Shown piece by piece: positions 25,496-34,532 of a DNA stretch of 64,000 bases. A program made the translations under genes and the position numbers. Within the stretch, counting starts at the first letter, position 1. Every line of letters starts with the position of its first letter. The DNA is from Pigmentiphaga litoralis (GTDB lineage: Bacteria; Pseudomonadota; Gammaproteobacteria; Burkholderiales; Burkholderiaceae_B): NCBI RefSeq assembly GCF_013408655.1, contig NZ_JACCBP010000003.1, positions 372,001 to 436,000 of the forward strand, written 5' to 3'. The notes below the pieces were generated by a model. That model saw only the letters and a program-made list of their open reading frames with translations. It did not search any database and was not told the origin of the DNA.

Positions 25496-26419
25496 CTAGA
25501 AAATGGACAGGCGGGTGCGCGCCACGAACATTTCAAGCGCCTTGCGCCCCAGGTGCGAATTGCCGCTTTCATCGATCGCCGGCGACCACACGCACAGGCT
25601 GAGCGTTTCGGGCACGACGGCCACGATGCCGCCCCCCACGCCGCTTTTGCACGGCAACCCCACCAGAAACGCGAATTCCCCGGCCGAATCATAGGTGCCG
25701 CAGGTCAGCATCAGTGCGTTCAGCCGCCGGGCCTGCCGTTCGCTGACCACCGACTTGCCCCGGTAGGGATGCCCGCCATCACGGCAAAGGAAACCGGCCG
25801 CCCGCGCAAGCTGGACGCAAGACATCTGGATCGCGCATTGGTTGAAGTACACATCCAGCACCTGCGCAACATTGTTGTCGAACTTGTCGAAGCTCTTCAT
25901 GAAGTTGGCGACTGCCACGTTGCGGTAGCCATTGGCGGCTTCGGACTGGGCCACTTCCTGGTCGATCATGACCTTGTCGCCGCACAGGCTGGAGATAAGT
26001 TCGACAATGTCGGTCTTGGCGTGCGACTTGGTGGCGGACACCAGACGGTCCGCTACCGCAATCGCGCCTGCGTTGATGAACGGGTTGCGCGGCACGCCTT
26101 CTTCGCGTTCCAGCTGCACCAGGGAATTGAAAGGGTTGCCCGACGGTTCGCGTCCGATGCGGTCCCACACCTGGTCGCCGACCCGTTGCAGGGCCAAGGT
26201 CAGGGAAAACAGCTTGGAAATACTCTGGATGGAGAAGGCTTCGTTGCTGTCGCCGCTGGCTGCCTCGAATCCATCGCAGGTGCGCAGCGCGATCCCGAAG
26301 CGGTCCGCCGGCACGCGGGCCAGGGCCGGAATGTAGTCCGCCACCTTGCCTTCCTGTCCCAGTTCGGGGCGGAGGGCGTCGTTGATCTCGTCGAGGATGG
26401 CTTGGTAGTCCAGGGGCAT
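25496..26419 (-). CDS. glsA: Glutaminase
   Basis: Hydrolyses L-glutamine to glutamate and ammonia. The serine-dependent beta-lactamase-like glutaminase family shows the catalytic S-x-x-K in SIQSISKLFSL (S66 and K69), with GREPSGNPFNSLVQLE, NPFINAGAIAV and CGTYDSAGEFAF following in family order. From ATG 26419 (MPLDYQAILDEIN) the protein is 307 residues, the normal length; the longer reading frame adds 14 doubtful residues. A GAG-containing site precedes the ATG. Confidence 0.95.
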   Translation of the reverse strand: MPLDYQAILDEINDALRPELGQEGKVADYIPALARVPADRFGIALRTCDGFEAASGDSNEAFSIQSISKLFSLTLALQRVGDQVWDRIGREPSGNPFNSLVQLEREEGVPRNPFINAGAIAVADRLVSATKSHAKTDIVELISSLCGDKVMIDQEVAQSEAANGYRNVAVANFMKSFDKFDNNVAQVLDVYFNQCAIQMSCVQLARAAGFLCRDGGHPYRGKSVVSERQARRLNALMLTCGTYDSAGEFAFLVGLPCKSGVGGGIVAVVPETLSLCVWSPAIDESGNSHLGRKALEMFVARTRLSIF

Positions 26420-26537
26420 GGGTTGCTCTTGTAGGTAAGGTGGGGCATCGATCCGCTGCATCGATCAGCCGCGGCGGTCGTCATCGATCAGCACAGGCCG
26501 CATGCTAGATTGCCGGATCGATTGTAGGGGGTGCAGG

Positions 26538-26741
26538 ATGAGGGAATGGTTGACCAGAGCAACTATCGGCATGGCCGGCGCGCTGTGCGTCGTGGCCGGC
26601 GCTGCCAGCTGTGTCGCGATAGACGAACGCACGTCGGTCACGCCCGCGCCGCGTTGTCCCATGGGCCACCAGGACAAACGCGACTGCATGCCGGACAGTG
26701 GCCGGGGCCTGTGCACCAAGGCCAAACGCAGCGACTGCTGA
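26538..26741 (+). CDS. Small exported Cys-containing hypothetical protein (67 aa)
   Basis: Begins MREWLTRATIGMAGALCVV, a plausible signal sequence ending in AGAASC. That could be a weak lipobox (A-A-S-C), so the protein may be a small lipoprotein or a periplasmic peptide with disulfides; the mature part contains four more Cys (RCPMG, DCMPD, LCTKA, SDC). A G-rich ribosome-binding site (AGGGGGTGCAGG) abuts the ATG. It is divergent from glsA. Function unknown. Confidence 0.55.
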   Translation: MREWLTRATIGMAGALCVVAGAASCVAIDERTSVTPAPRCPMGHQDKRDCMPDSGRGLCTKAKRSDC

Positions 26742-26807
26742 AGCCTGGCCGCCGGGGCCGCAGTAACGGTGCTGCGGTCCCGGCCAAGGCCGGTCATGGC
26801 CCCGGGA

Positions 26808-29042
26808 TCACGTCGTGACGGTGGACGCCAGCAGGTCTTCGATCTTGACCGGCAGATCGCGCACCCGCACGCCGGTCGCGTGATACACCGCCGCCGTCAC
26901 TGCGGCGGCGAAGCCCGCCAGACCGATTTCGCCGATGCCCCGCGCGCCGATCTCGTTCAAGGCCAGGTCCGGAAAGTCCAGGAATTCCACGTCGATGGTT
27001 GGCGCATCGGCATGCGTCGTCATCACGTAGTCGGCCAGATTGCTGTTGATGGGCGCGCCATTGCGGCGGTCGTAATGGGTCTGCTCGAACAGCGCCATGC
27101 CCACGCCCATGATCACCGCGCCTTCGATCTGGTTGCGGCCCGTGCGCGGGTTGATGATCTTGCCGGCATCGATCACGGTCAGCACCCGGTTCACGCGCAG
27201 ACGCGCGATCTCGGGCTGCCAGGTCACTTCGACAAAATGTGCGCCGTAGGAATGGATGGACCGTTTGTCGTCGTCCTCGTCCTTGCTGCTCGGCTCTGAG
27301 CTGCCGTCACCCGACACAAAGGCCACGCTTTCCTTGGCCAGCAGGTCTTCAAAACGCAGGCCCTGGTCGGCGGGTTGGTCCTTGCGATGCACCCATCCGC
27401 CGGTAAATGCCAGTTCGTCTTTCTCGACGCCCGACAACGGCGAATGTTCGCCCTTGCTGGCCAGGCCCAGCAGATTGTCGATGGCGGCCTTGGCGCTTTT
27501 CGACACCGACGGCACCAGCGAACCGGTGGCCATGGATCCGCCCGACATCGGGCCGGCAGGCAGGGCGCTGTCGCCGATCTGCACGTGAATGGCGGCGATG
27601 TCCATGCCTGTCATGTCGGCCACCATCTGCGCCAGCACGGTGTAGGTGCCCGTGCCGATGTCCTGGGTGCCGCAGGCGATGCGCACGCGGCCATCGCCCA
27701 GGAAGGACACGGTGCTTTCGGCTGCCAGCCGCTTGGCCATCCACGATGCGCCCGCCACCCCCCAGCCGACGATCATGCCATCGCGACGCATCGAACCGAC
27801 CTCGGGCGTGCGTTCATGCCAGCCAAATGTCTTTGCGCCGTGGTTCAGGCAGTCCGTGTAATGGCGGGTGGAGAAGGGAACGCCCAGGCTTTCGTCGATC
27901 TCGGGTTCGTTCATCAGTCGAAATTGAACGGGATCAAGATTGAGCTTGATCGCCAGTTCGTCCATGGCCGATTCCAGCGCATACAGGCCGGGCACCGCGC
28001 CCGGGCCGCGCATGGACGTGTTCGGTGCGATGTCGCGGCGCGCAAAGGCCGCGGTCGCGCGCAGGTTGGGCACGCTGTAAAAATAGCCGGTGGCCTCGCC
28101 GCAATTTTCCTTGCTCTTGTCCAGGCGCGAGACATGGAACACGTAGTCCTGCTGCAAAGAGGTCAGCTTGCCGTCTTTCGTGGCGGACAGGCGCATGCGC
28201 TGCTGCGTGTTCGTCCGATGGCCCACGGTCTGGAACATCATCTTGCGGGTGATCTCGATCTTGACCGGGCGGCGCAACTGGCGCGCCGCGGCGGCGGCCA
28301 GCACCGAGTGGGTCCAGGGCCACAGCTTGCCGCCAAAGCCCGAGCCCAGGTATTCGGTCACGACGCGCACGTTTTCCGGCTTCACGCCGAGCATCTGCAC
28401 CATCACCGCCTGGTGATTCATGATGGCCTGCGAGGTTTCATACAGCGTGTAGCGGGTGCCATCGAACACGGCAACCGACGCGTGCAGTTCGATCGGGTTG
28501 TGGGTCTCGGGCGGCGTCGTATAGACCGCGTCCAGCGTCACGTCCCCCTTGGCGAACGCAGCTTCCGGATCACCGCGTTCGGTGTCCACGCTGGGTTCGT
28601 CATCGGGCGTGAGTTCCAGGCTGACGTCGGGTTGCGCCTCGTCGTAGCTCACCTTGACGGCACGCGCGGCGGCCGTGGCGTTTTCGAACGTGTCGGCCAC
28701 GACCAGGGCCACGTATTGCCCGTAATAGGTAACCTTGTCGTCGCTCAGCGGCGGCCGGTATTCGTCGATCGACGCGCCGCTGGCGGGCGACACGCGATAC
28801 AGCGCACCGATGTTCTCGGTCGTGAAGATGGTGTGCACGCCGGGCATGGCCTGCGCGACGCTGCTGTCGATCTGGCGGACCCGGCCGGTGGCGATGGTGG
28901 CCGTGACCGGCACGCCGACAAGCATGCCGTCGAAGTGATGATCGGATGTGTACTGCGCAACGCCGCTGACTTTCAGCGGGCCTTCGACGCGGCTCGTCGC
29001 GGCGCCGATCAGGGGAGTGCGGGTGGAAGTGTCAGTGGTCAT
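26808..29042 (-). CDS. paoC: Aldehyde oxidoreductase, molybdenum-cofactor-binding subunit (PaoC/YagR-like)
   Basis: Large subunit of a xanthine-oxidase-family enzyme that oxidises aldehydes to acids at a molybdenum centre. The 744-residue protein has the a/b hammerhead N-terminal domain (SRVEGPLKVSGVAQYTSD) and the Mo-binding segments GSGFGGKLW, RGPGAVPG and GARGIGEIGLAG, the last holding the essential base (Glu705). It is the promoter-distal gene of a three-gene run, 22 bases after the FAD subunit. Substrate is probably a broad range of aldehydes, by analogy with E. coli PaoABC. Confidence 0.9.
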   Translation of the reverse strand: MTTDTSTRTPLIGAATSRVEGPLKVSGVAQYTSDHHFDGMLVGVPVTATIATGRVRQIDSSVAQAMPGVHTIFTTENIGALYRVSPASGASIDEYRPPLSDDKVTYYGQYVALVVADTFENATAAARAVKVSYDEAQPDVSLELTPDDEPSVDTERGDPEAAFAKGDVTLDAVYTTPPETHNPIELHASVAVFDGTRYTLYETSQAIMNHQAVMVQMLGVKPENVRVVTEYLGSGFGGKLWPWTHSVLAAAAARQLRRPVKIEITRKMMFQTVGHRTNTQQRMRLSATKDGKLTSLQQDYVFHVSRLDKSKENCGEATGYFYSVPNLRATAAFARRDIAPNTSMRGPGAVPGLYALESAMDELAIKLNLDPVQFRLMNEPEIDESLGVPFSTRHYTDCLNHGAKTFGWHERTPEVGSMRRDGMIVGWGVAGASWMAKRLAAESTVSFLGDGRVRIACGTQDIGTGTYTVLAQMVADMTGMDIAAIHVQIGDSALPAGPMSGGSMATGSLVPSVSKSAKAAIDNLLGLASKGEHSPLSGVEKDELAFTGGWVHRKDQPADQGLRFEDLLAKESVAFVSGDGSSEPSSKDEDDDKRSIHSYGAHFVEVTWQPEIARLRVNRVLTVIDAGKIINPRTGRNQIEGAVIMGVGMALFEQTHYDRRNGAPINSNLADYVMTTHADAPTIDVEFLDFPDLALNEIGARGIGEIGLAGFAAAVTAAVYHATGVRVRDLPVKIEDLLASTVTT

Positions 29043-29064
29043 GGAAGGTCCTTGCTCGCGCCGT

Positions 29065-30036
29065 TCAGGCAGGCTGCGTCGCGGTAATAAGTGCGTTAAT
29101 CAGGCAGCGTTTGCCCAGTTCGACCTTGAAGCCGTTCTCGCTTTGCGGGCGTGCGTCTTCCATGGCCAGCGCGGCGGCCTGCGTGAAGCTGGCCAGCGTC
29201 GCGGGCTTGCCGGCCAGGAAGTCTTCGACTTCGGGCAGCCGCCACGGAATGGCGCCGACGCCGCCCATGGCGATCCGGATGTCCTTGATCGCGCCCTGGT
29301 CGGTGCTGACCACGATGGCGGTCGACGCCAACGCAAATTCGTACGACGCGCGATCCCGCAGCTTCAGGTAGAGCGATCGCGCGCCCGCCACGGGCTTGGG
29401 CAAGGTCACGTGCGTGATCAGTTCGCCCGGCTGCAGCACATGTTCGATGTGCGGCGTGTCCCCCGGCAACACAAAAAAGTCATCCAGCGGCACATCGCGT
29501 TCCCCGCCCTGGCCTTGAATATGGACGACGGCGTCGAGCGCCATCAGGGCCACGTTCATGTCGGACGGGTTGGACGCGATGCAGTGGTTGCTGGTACCCA
29601 GGATCGCCAGGTTGCGGTTATAGCCGTCGATGGCCGAACAGCCTGAGCCGGGCTCGCGCTTGTTGCAGGCCATGACCGGATCGCGGAAGTACACGCAACG
29701 CGTGCGCTGCAGCAGGTTGCCCGCGGTCGTGGCCTTGTTGCGCAGTTGCGCGGACGCGCCGGCAAGCAGGGCTTCGGACAGCACGGCGTAGTCGCGCTTG
29801 ATGCGTTCGTCATGCGCCAGGTCGCTATTGCGTACGGTGGCGCCGATCTGCAGACCGCCTTCGGCGGTTTCGACGATCGTTGCCAGTGGCAACCGGTTGA
29901 TGTCGATCAATTGCGATGGCGTTTCGACGTCGAGCTTCATCAGGTCGACCAGCGTGGTGCCGCCTGCCAGGTAACGGGCGCCCGACGCAATCGCCTGGTC
30001 GACGGAAGTTGCACGGCTGAGTTGGAAGGGATGCAT
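29065..30036 (-). CDS. paoB: Aldehyde oxidoreductase, FAD-binding subunit (PaoB/YagS-like)
   Basis: Middle subunit passing electrons between the 2Fe-2S protein and FAD. The FAD-binding motifs are YLAGGTTLVDLMKLD (22-36) and IGATVRNSDLA (64-74). The insertion containing C114, C124, C133 and C152 (RTRCVYFRDP, ACNKREPGSGC, HCIASNPSD) matches the extra [4Fe-4S] cluster that distinguishes PaoB from other FAD subunits. Length 323 residues. It lies 9 bases after the stop of the 2Fe-2S subunit gene, so the three are one operon. Confidence 0.92.
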   Translation of the reverse strand: MHPFQLSRATSVDQAIASGARYLAGGTTLVDLMKLDVETPSQLIDINRLPLATIVETAEGGLQIGATVRNSDLAHDERIKRDYAVLSEALLAGASAQLRNKATTAGNLLQRTRCVYFRDPVMACNKREPGSGCSAIDGYNRNLAILGTSNHCIASNPSDMNVALMALDAVVHIQGQGGERDVPLDDFFVLPGDTPHIEHVLQPGELITHVTLPKPVAGARSLYLKLRDRASYEFALASTAIVVSTDQGAIKDIRIAMGGVGAIPWRLPEVEDFLAGKPATLASFTQAAALAMEDARPQSENGFKVELGKRCLINALITATQPA

Positions 30037-30045
30037 GACGGCTCC

Positions 30046-30612
30046 TCAGGCTTTGCGGACGTGCTGGATGGCCGCCACGATATTGGTGTAGGCGCCGCAG
30101 CGGCAGATGTTGCCGCTCATGGCTTCCTTGACGTCGGCATCGGCCGCGCCGCAGGGCTCTTTCATCAGCGCCACGCCAGACATGATCTGGCCCGACGTGC
30201 AGTAGCCACACTGGTAGCCGTCGTGGTCGACGAAAGCCTGCTGCATGGGATGCAGCGCGTCGGGCGTGCCGAGCCCTTCGATGGTCGTGATGGTGTCGCC
30301 GTCATGCACGGCGGCCAGGCTCAGGCAGCTGTTGATCCGGCGGCCTTCCACATGCACCGTACAGGCGCCGCACTGGCCGTGGTCGCAACCCTTCTTGGTC
30401 CCGGTCAGGAACAGGTGATCGCGCAGCGCTTCGAGCAGCGTAGTGCGCGGATCCAGATTCAATTCGCAGGCCGTGCCGTTGACCGTGAAGGCCACGGGCA
30501 TCATCGATACGGCGGCATCCTGGTGTTGGCCGGCCGGGGTGTCCGGCTGCGCGCCGCCAGCGGGATCGTGGGCGAAGGCAACGGCGTCGTCCGCGCGGTG
30601 GTCGAGGGTCAT
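30046..30612 (-). CDS. paoA: Aldehyde oxidoreductase, 2Fe-2S subunit (PaoA/YagT-like)
   Basis: Small electron-transfer subunit with two [2Fe-2S] clusters: the plant-type set C76, C81, C84, C96 (KGCDHGQCGACTV) and the C-terminal set C135, C138, C170, C172 (QCGYCTSGQIMSG, ICRCGAYTN). From ATG 30612 (MTLDHRADDAV, AAGGACT upstream) it is 188 residues. E. coli PaoA has a twin-arginine signal; here the first ~38 residues are Asp/Ala/Gly-rich with no RR motif and no hydrophobic core, so this enzyme is probably cytoplasmic. First gene of the operon, divergent from ubiX. Confidence 0.92.
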   Translation of the reverse strand: MTLDHRADDAVAFAHDPAGGAQPDTPAGQHQDAAVSMMPVAFTVNGTACELNLDPRTTLLEALRDHLFLTGTKKGCDHGQCGACTVHVEGRRINSCLSLAAVHDGDTITTIEGLGTPDALHPMQQAFVDHDGYQCGYCTSGQIMSGVALMKEPCGAADADVKEAMSGNICRCGAYTNIVAAIQHVRKA

Positions 30613-30806
30613 GGGGGAGTCCTTGAAATAGGGGCGATCCTTGGTGGATCGTGAGGGGAACGCGTGCGCGGGGCGACACACCGGCGCACAGAGTGCCCAT
30701 GGTTCAGCAAGAAGCGCGCCCGATGAGCCGACGCAGAAGCATCGCGTGACGCGTCACATTGTGGTCAACTCCGGGGGTTGACCTGTCAGCCTGCCCGGAG
30801 CTTTGG

Positions 30807-31379
30807 ATGAACCGCCTAATCGTGGGTATTACCGGCGCCTCTGGCGTGATCTACGGTATCCGCACACTCGAAATGCTCAAGTCGCTGGGCACGGTCGAGT
30901 CACACCTGATCATGTCGCCGTCGGCCGCCCGCACCATCGTCGAAGAAACCGACTACACGGCCGAATACGTGCGCAGCCTGGCGCATGAAGTCCACAGCTT
31001 CAAGGACATCGGCGCATCGGTCGCCAGCGGGTCGTTCAAGACCGAAGGCATGCTGGTCGCGCCATGTTCGATCAAGACGCTCAGCGGCATTGCCAACTGC
31101 TATGCCGACGAACTGATCGTGCGCGCGGCGGACGTCTGTCTGAAAGAGCGCCGGCGCGTTGTCCTTATGCTGCGCGAAACCCCGCTGCATGCCGGCCACA
31201 TCGCCCTCATGGACCAGGCCACCCGCAGCGGCGCCATCATCATGCCGCCGGTGCCTGCGTTCTACCACCGGCCCAAGACGCTGGACGACATGGTCACCCA
31301 GACCGTGGGCCGCGCGCTCGATCTGTTCGGCATCGAGACCCACCGCGTCAAGCGCTGGAAAGAGTCCGACGAGGACTGA
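30807..31379 (+). CDS. ubiX: Flavin prenyltransferase UbiX
   Basis: Attaches a dimethylallyl group to FMN, producing prenyl-FMN, the cofactor of UbiD-type decarboxylases used in ubiquinone synthesis and aromatic-acid metabolism. The 190-residue protein has the FMN-binding start RLIVGITGASGVIYGIR, the SASxxT-like MSPSAARTI, APCSIKTLSGIA and the C-terminal MPPVPAFYHRPKTLDDMV. ATG 30807 has GGAG six bases upstream; an in-frame upstream extension is not supported. No ubiD is in the window. Confidence 0.95.
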   Translation: MNRLIVGITGASGVIYGIRTLEMLKSLGTVESHLIMSPSAARTIVEETDYTAEYVRSLAHEVHSFKDIGASVASGSFKTEGMLVAPCSIKTLSGIANCYADELIVRAADVCLKERRRVVLMLRETPLHAGHIALMDQATRSGAIIMPPVPAFYHRPKTLDDMVTQTVGRALDLFGIETHRVKRWKESDED

Positions 31380-31462
31380 CGGGTACCTGTTCATCCATCC
31401 AGTACAATCGGCGCTGCCGCGCGGCGCTGTTGCCGCGCGCGCTTCTGTATCGAGGGTCGGTT

Positions 31463-33763
31463 TTGGATTATGTCGTTGCCGTGCGCGCACTGTGCGAATT
31501 CACCGCCAAGGCGGGGGATCTGGACGTACGCTTCACGCCCTCGCCATCCGCACAGGAAGGCGTGGCTGGGCACACCCTGGTGGCTTCCCGGCGACCAGAC
31601 CACTATGAATCCGAGATCACGCTGACCGGCAGCTACCAGCATCTGCGCGTGCGTGGCCGCGCCGACGGCTACGATCCGGTGACCAATCAGCTGGAAGAGG
31701 TCAAGACCTTTCGGGGGCACCTGGACCGCATGCCGGCCAATCACCGCGCGTTGCACTGGGCGCAAGCCAAGGTGTACGGCTGGCTGCTGTGCCAGGACCG
31801 CGGGCTGGATGCCATCGACGTCGCGCTGGTGTACTTCGACATCGGCACGCAGGAAGAAACCGTGCTGGTGGAGACGCACAGCGCGGACGACCTGAAGGCG
31901 TTTTTCGAACTGCAATGCGAACGTTTCATTGGCTGGTCGGAACAGGAAGTGATGCACCGGGAGGCCCGCGATGCGGCCTGCGGCGCGCTGGGCTTTCCGT
32001 ATGGCGACTTCCGGCCGGGCCAGCGCCAGTTGGCCGAGGCTGTGTACCGGTCGGCCAGCCAGGGGTGCGCCGTCATGGCGCAGGCGCCGACCGGCATCGG
32101 CAAGACCGTCGGCACCTTGTTCCCGCTGCTCAAGGCCTGCCCGTCGCAAGGCATCGACAAGGTGTTCTTCCTGACCGCCAAGACGTCCGGCCGCAGCATG
32201 GCGCTGGACGCACTGGACCTGATTGCGCGCAGCGACGATGCGCCGCCCTTGCGCGTGCTGGAACTGGTTGCGCGCAAAAAGGCGTGCGAGCACCCGGACA
32301 AGGCCTGCCATGGCGAAGCCTGTCCGCTGGCCAAGGGCTTCTATGACCGGGTGGCCGATGCCCGCGCCGACGCGGTGTCGATCGCGCGGCTGGATCGGGA
32401 ATCCTTGCGCGACATCGCCTTGCAGCACGAGGTCTGTCCCTACTACCTGAGCCAGGACCTGGCGCGCTGGGCCGACGTGATCATTGGCGATTACAACTAC
32501 TACTACGACAGCAACGCCATGCTGTTCGGCCTGACCCTGGCCAATCAATGGAAGGTCAGTGTGCTGGTCGATGAAGCGCACAACCTGGTCGATCGCGGCC
32601 GCAAGATGTATTCGGCGGAACTGTCGCAGGCGGGCCTGAAAGACATCCGTCTGTATGCGCCCCCCACGCTCAAGAAGCCGCTGGAAAAGCTGAACCGCAT
32701 CTGGAACGAGGTCAACCGCGAACAGACCGAGACCTACACCGCGTACGAAGCGGTGCCCGCCAAGTGGCTGATCGCCCTGCAGCAGGCCGTGACCGCGGTG
32801 GGCGAAGAATTGACCGAACGGCCCGCGGGGGTGGACGAAGCCCTGCAGCAGTTCTATTTCGATGCGCTGCGCTTTCAGCGGATCGCCGACAGTTTCGGCG
32901 CGCATTCGCTGTTCGACATCACGCTGATCGAACCGGCGTCGGCCCGGCCCAAGGCGCCCACGTCGGTCATGAATTTGCGCAATGTGGTGCCGGCCAGTTT
33001 TCTTGCGCCGCGATTTGCGGCGGCGCGATCGACCGCGCTTTTTTCGGCCACGCTCAGCCCGCATCATTTCTACCAGGAAACGCTGGGCCTGCCCAAGGCC
33101 ACGCCGTGGATCGACGTCGCGTCGCCCTTCGTGGCCGAGCAGCTGTCGGTGCAGGTGGTGGGCAACATCTCGACCCGCTATCAGCACCGGGACCGGTCGC
33201 TTGATCCCATCGTGACCCTGATGGCGCGGCAGTATCGCGAACGCCCGGGCAACTACCTGGCCTTCTTCAGCAGCTTCGATTACCTGCAGAAGGTGCTGGC
33301 GCTGTTCCAGTCGCGTCACCCCGATATCGAGGTGTGGGCGCAATCGCGCGGCATGGACGAAGCGGCGCAGAGCGGCTTTCTGGCGCGCTTTGCGCCCGAC
33401 TCGCGCGGCATCGGTTTCGCGGTGCTGGGCGGCTCGTTTTCCGAAGGCGTGGACCTGCCCGGCAGCCGCCTGATCGGCGCCTTCATTGCCACGCTGGGCC
33501 TGCCGCAGATCAACGACGTGAACCAGCAGATGCGGGCGCGGGTGGACGCACTGGGCAAGTCGGGCTATGACACCATCTACCTGTATCCGGGCATGCAGAA
33601 AGTCGTGCAGGCGGCGGGCCGGGTGATACGCACCCAGACCGACACCGGCGTGGTCTATCTGATCGACGATCGATTTGCCCGGCCCGAAGTGCGCGGCCTG
33701 CTGCCCGCGTGGTGGCAGGTGCAGACGCAGGATCATTCCCCCAAGGAGAAGACATGGACGTAG
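31463..33763 (+). CDS. Fused RecB-like nuclease / Fe-S XPD-DinG-type DNA helicase
   Basis: 766 residues from a TTG at 31463 with GAGGG six bases upstream. The N-terminal ~150 residues form a PD-(D/E)XK nuclease of the RecB/Cas4 type: D68 in GRADGYD, E79-V-K81 and the QxxxY motif Q101-Y105. The rest is a superfamily 2 helicase: Walker A APTGIGKT (208-215), DEAH (370-373) and motif VI QAAGRVIRT near the end. Four cysteines (C275, C282, C287, C325) between motifs Ia and II match the [4Fe-4S] cluster of XPD/DinG. It likely unwinds 5'-3' and may cut DNA. A TACAAT -10-like box lies at 31403-31408. It overlaps the SDR gene by 10 bases. Confidence 0.9.
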   Translation: MDYVVAVRALCEFTAKAGDLDVRFTPSPSAQEGVAGHTLVASRRPDHYESEITLTGSYQHLRVRGRADGYDPVTNQLEEVKTFRGHLDRMPANHRALHWAQAKVYGWLLCQDRGLDAIDVALVYFDIGTQEETVLVETHSADDLKAFFELQCERFIGWSEQEVMHREARDAACGALGFPYGDFRPGQRQLAEAVYRSASQGCAVMAQAPTGIGKTVGTLFPLLKACPSQGIDKVFFLTAKTSGRSMALDALDLIARSDDAPPLRVLELVARKKACEHPDKACHGEACPLAKGFYDRVADARADAVSIARLDRESLRDIALQHEVCPYYLSQDLARWADVIIGDYNYYYDSNAMLFGLTLANQWKVSVLVDEAHNLVDRGRKMYSAELSQAGLKDIRLYAPPTLKKPLEKLNRIWNEVNREQTETYTAYEAVPAKWLIALQQAVTAVGEELTERPAGVDEALQQFYFDALRFQRIADSFGAHSLFDITLIEPASARPKAPTSVMNLRNVVPASFLAPRFAAARSTALFSATLSPHHFYQETLGLPKATPWIDVASPFVAEQLSVQVVGNISTRYQHRDRSLDPIVTLMARQYRERPGNYLAFFSSFDYLQKVLALFQSRHPDIEVWAQSRGMDEAAQSGFLARFAPDSRGIGFAVLGGSFSEGVDLPGSRLIGAFIATLGLPQINDVNQQMRARVDALGKSGYDTIYLYPGMQKVVQAAGRVIRTQTDTGVVYLIDDRFARPEVRGLLPAWWQVQTQDHSPKEKTWT

Positions 33764-34509
33764 GCATGGCCGGAAAGACGGCGTTGGTCACGGGCGCGAG
33801 CCAGGGTATCGGGCGCGCGATTGCATTGGGACTGGGTGCCCAAGGTGCGCGGGTGGCGCTGGTCGCGCGCCGGCGGCCGCTGCTGGACGAGGTGGCTGCC
33901 GCCATCGTGGCGTCGGGCGGGCCGGCGCCGCACATCATCGAAGCCGATCTGTATGCCGAGGACGCGGCCGATCGCATTCATGCGGATGCGCGCGCCGCGC
34001 TCGGGCCGATCGACATCCTGATGAACGCCGGAGGCGGCAGCCGTCCCATCGATTTCGACGCCACGCGCGAGCAGTGGATGGAAGGCATGACGCTCAACTT
34101 CTTTCGCCTGCGCGAGCTGACGCATGCCGTGGTGCCCGAGATGCGCGAACGCAAGTACGGCCGCATCATCAACATTACGGGAACGTCCGAACCGCGTGGC
34201 CTGAACGCGGCGTTCAGCGCGAAGGCCGCCGTGCATATCTGGGCCAAGGGCCTGTCGCGGCTGGTGGCGGCGGATGGCGTCACGGTCAATTGCATTCAGC
34301 CGGGCCGGATCCGCAGCGAGCAGATCAAGAAGCGCTACCCGACCCTGGAAGACGAACTGGCGTTCGCGCAGGAAGAGATTCCGGCCGGCCGCTTTGGCGA
34401 GCCTGAAGAGCTGGCGAATCTGGCGATCTTTCTGGGATCGCCGCTGGCCAGCTATGTGAACGGCACCGTGATCCCGGTTGATGGCGGGATGTATCGCCAC
34501 GCGTTCTGA
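33754..34509 (+). CDS. SDR-family oxidoreductase lacking the catalytic tyrosine
   Basis: 251-residue Rossmann protein with the NAD(P) motif TGASQGIG (13-20), NAGG (91-94) and SDR C-terminal segments NCIQPGRI and SYVNGTVIPVDGGM. The YxxxK motif is altered: K157 is present but the residue four before it is Ala153 (sequence NAAFSAKAA), and Ser145 is at about the normal place. It may therefore be a non-reductive or modified SDR. ATG 33754 has AAGGAG upstream and overlaps the helicase end, so it is co-transcribed. Substrate unknown. Confidence 0.85.
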   Translation: MDVGMAGKTALVTGASQGIGRAIALGLGAQGARVALVARRRPLLDEVAAAIVASGGPAPHIIEADLYAEDAADRIHADARAALGPIDILMNAGGGSRPIDFDATREQWMEGMTLNFFRLRELTHAVVPEMRERKYGRIINITGTSEPRGLNAAFSAKAAVHIWAKGLSRLVAADGVTVNCIQPGRIRSEQIKKRYPTLEDELAFAQEEIPAGRFGEPEELANLAIFLGSPLASYVNGTVIPVDGGMYRHAF

Positions 34510-34532
34510 GTTTGGGCCGCAGGCCGGCGCGG

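Noticed and set aside
31064..31462. N-terminal extension of the helicase reading frame through ubiX
   Set aside because: It lies out of frame inside ubiX, has no domain similarity, and a TTG with a good ribosome-binding site exists at 31463.
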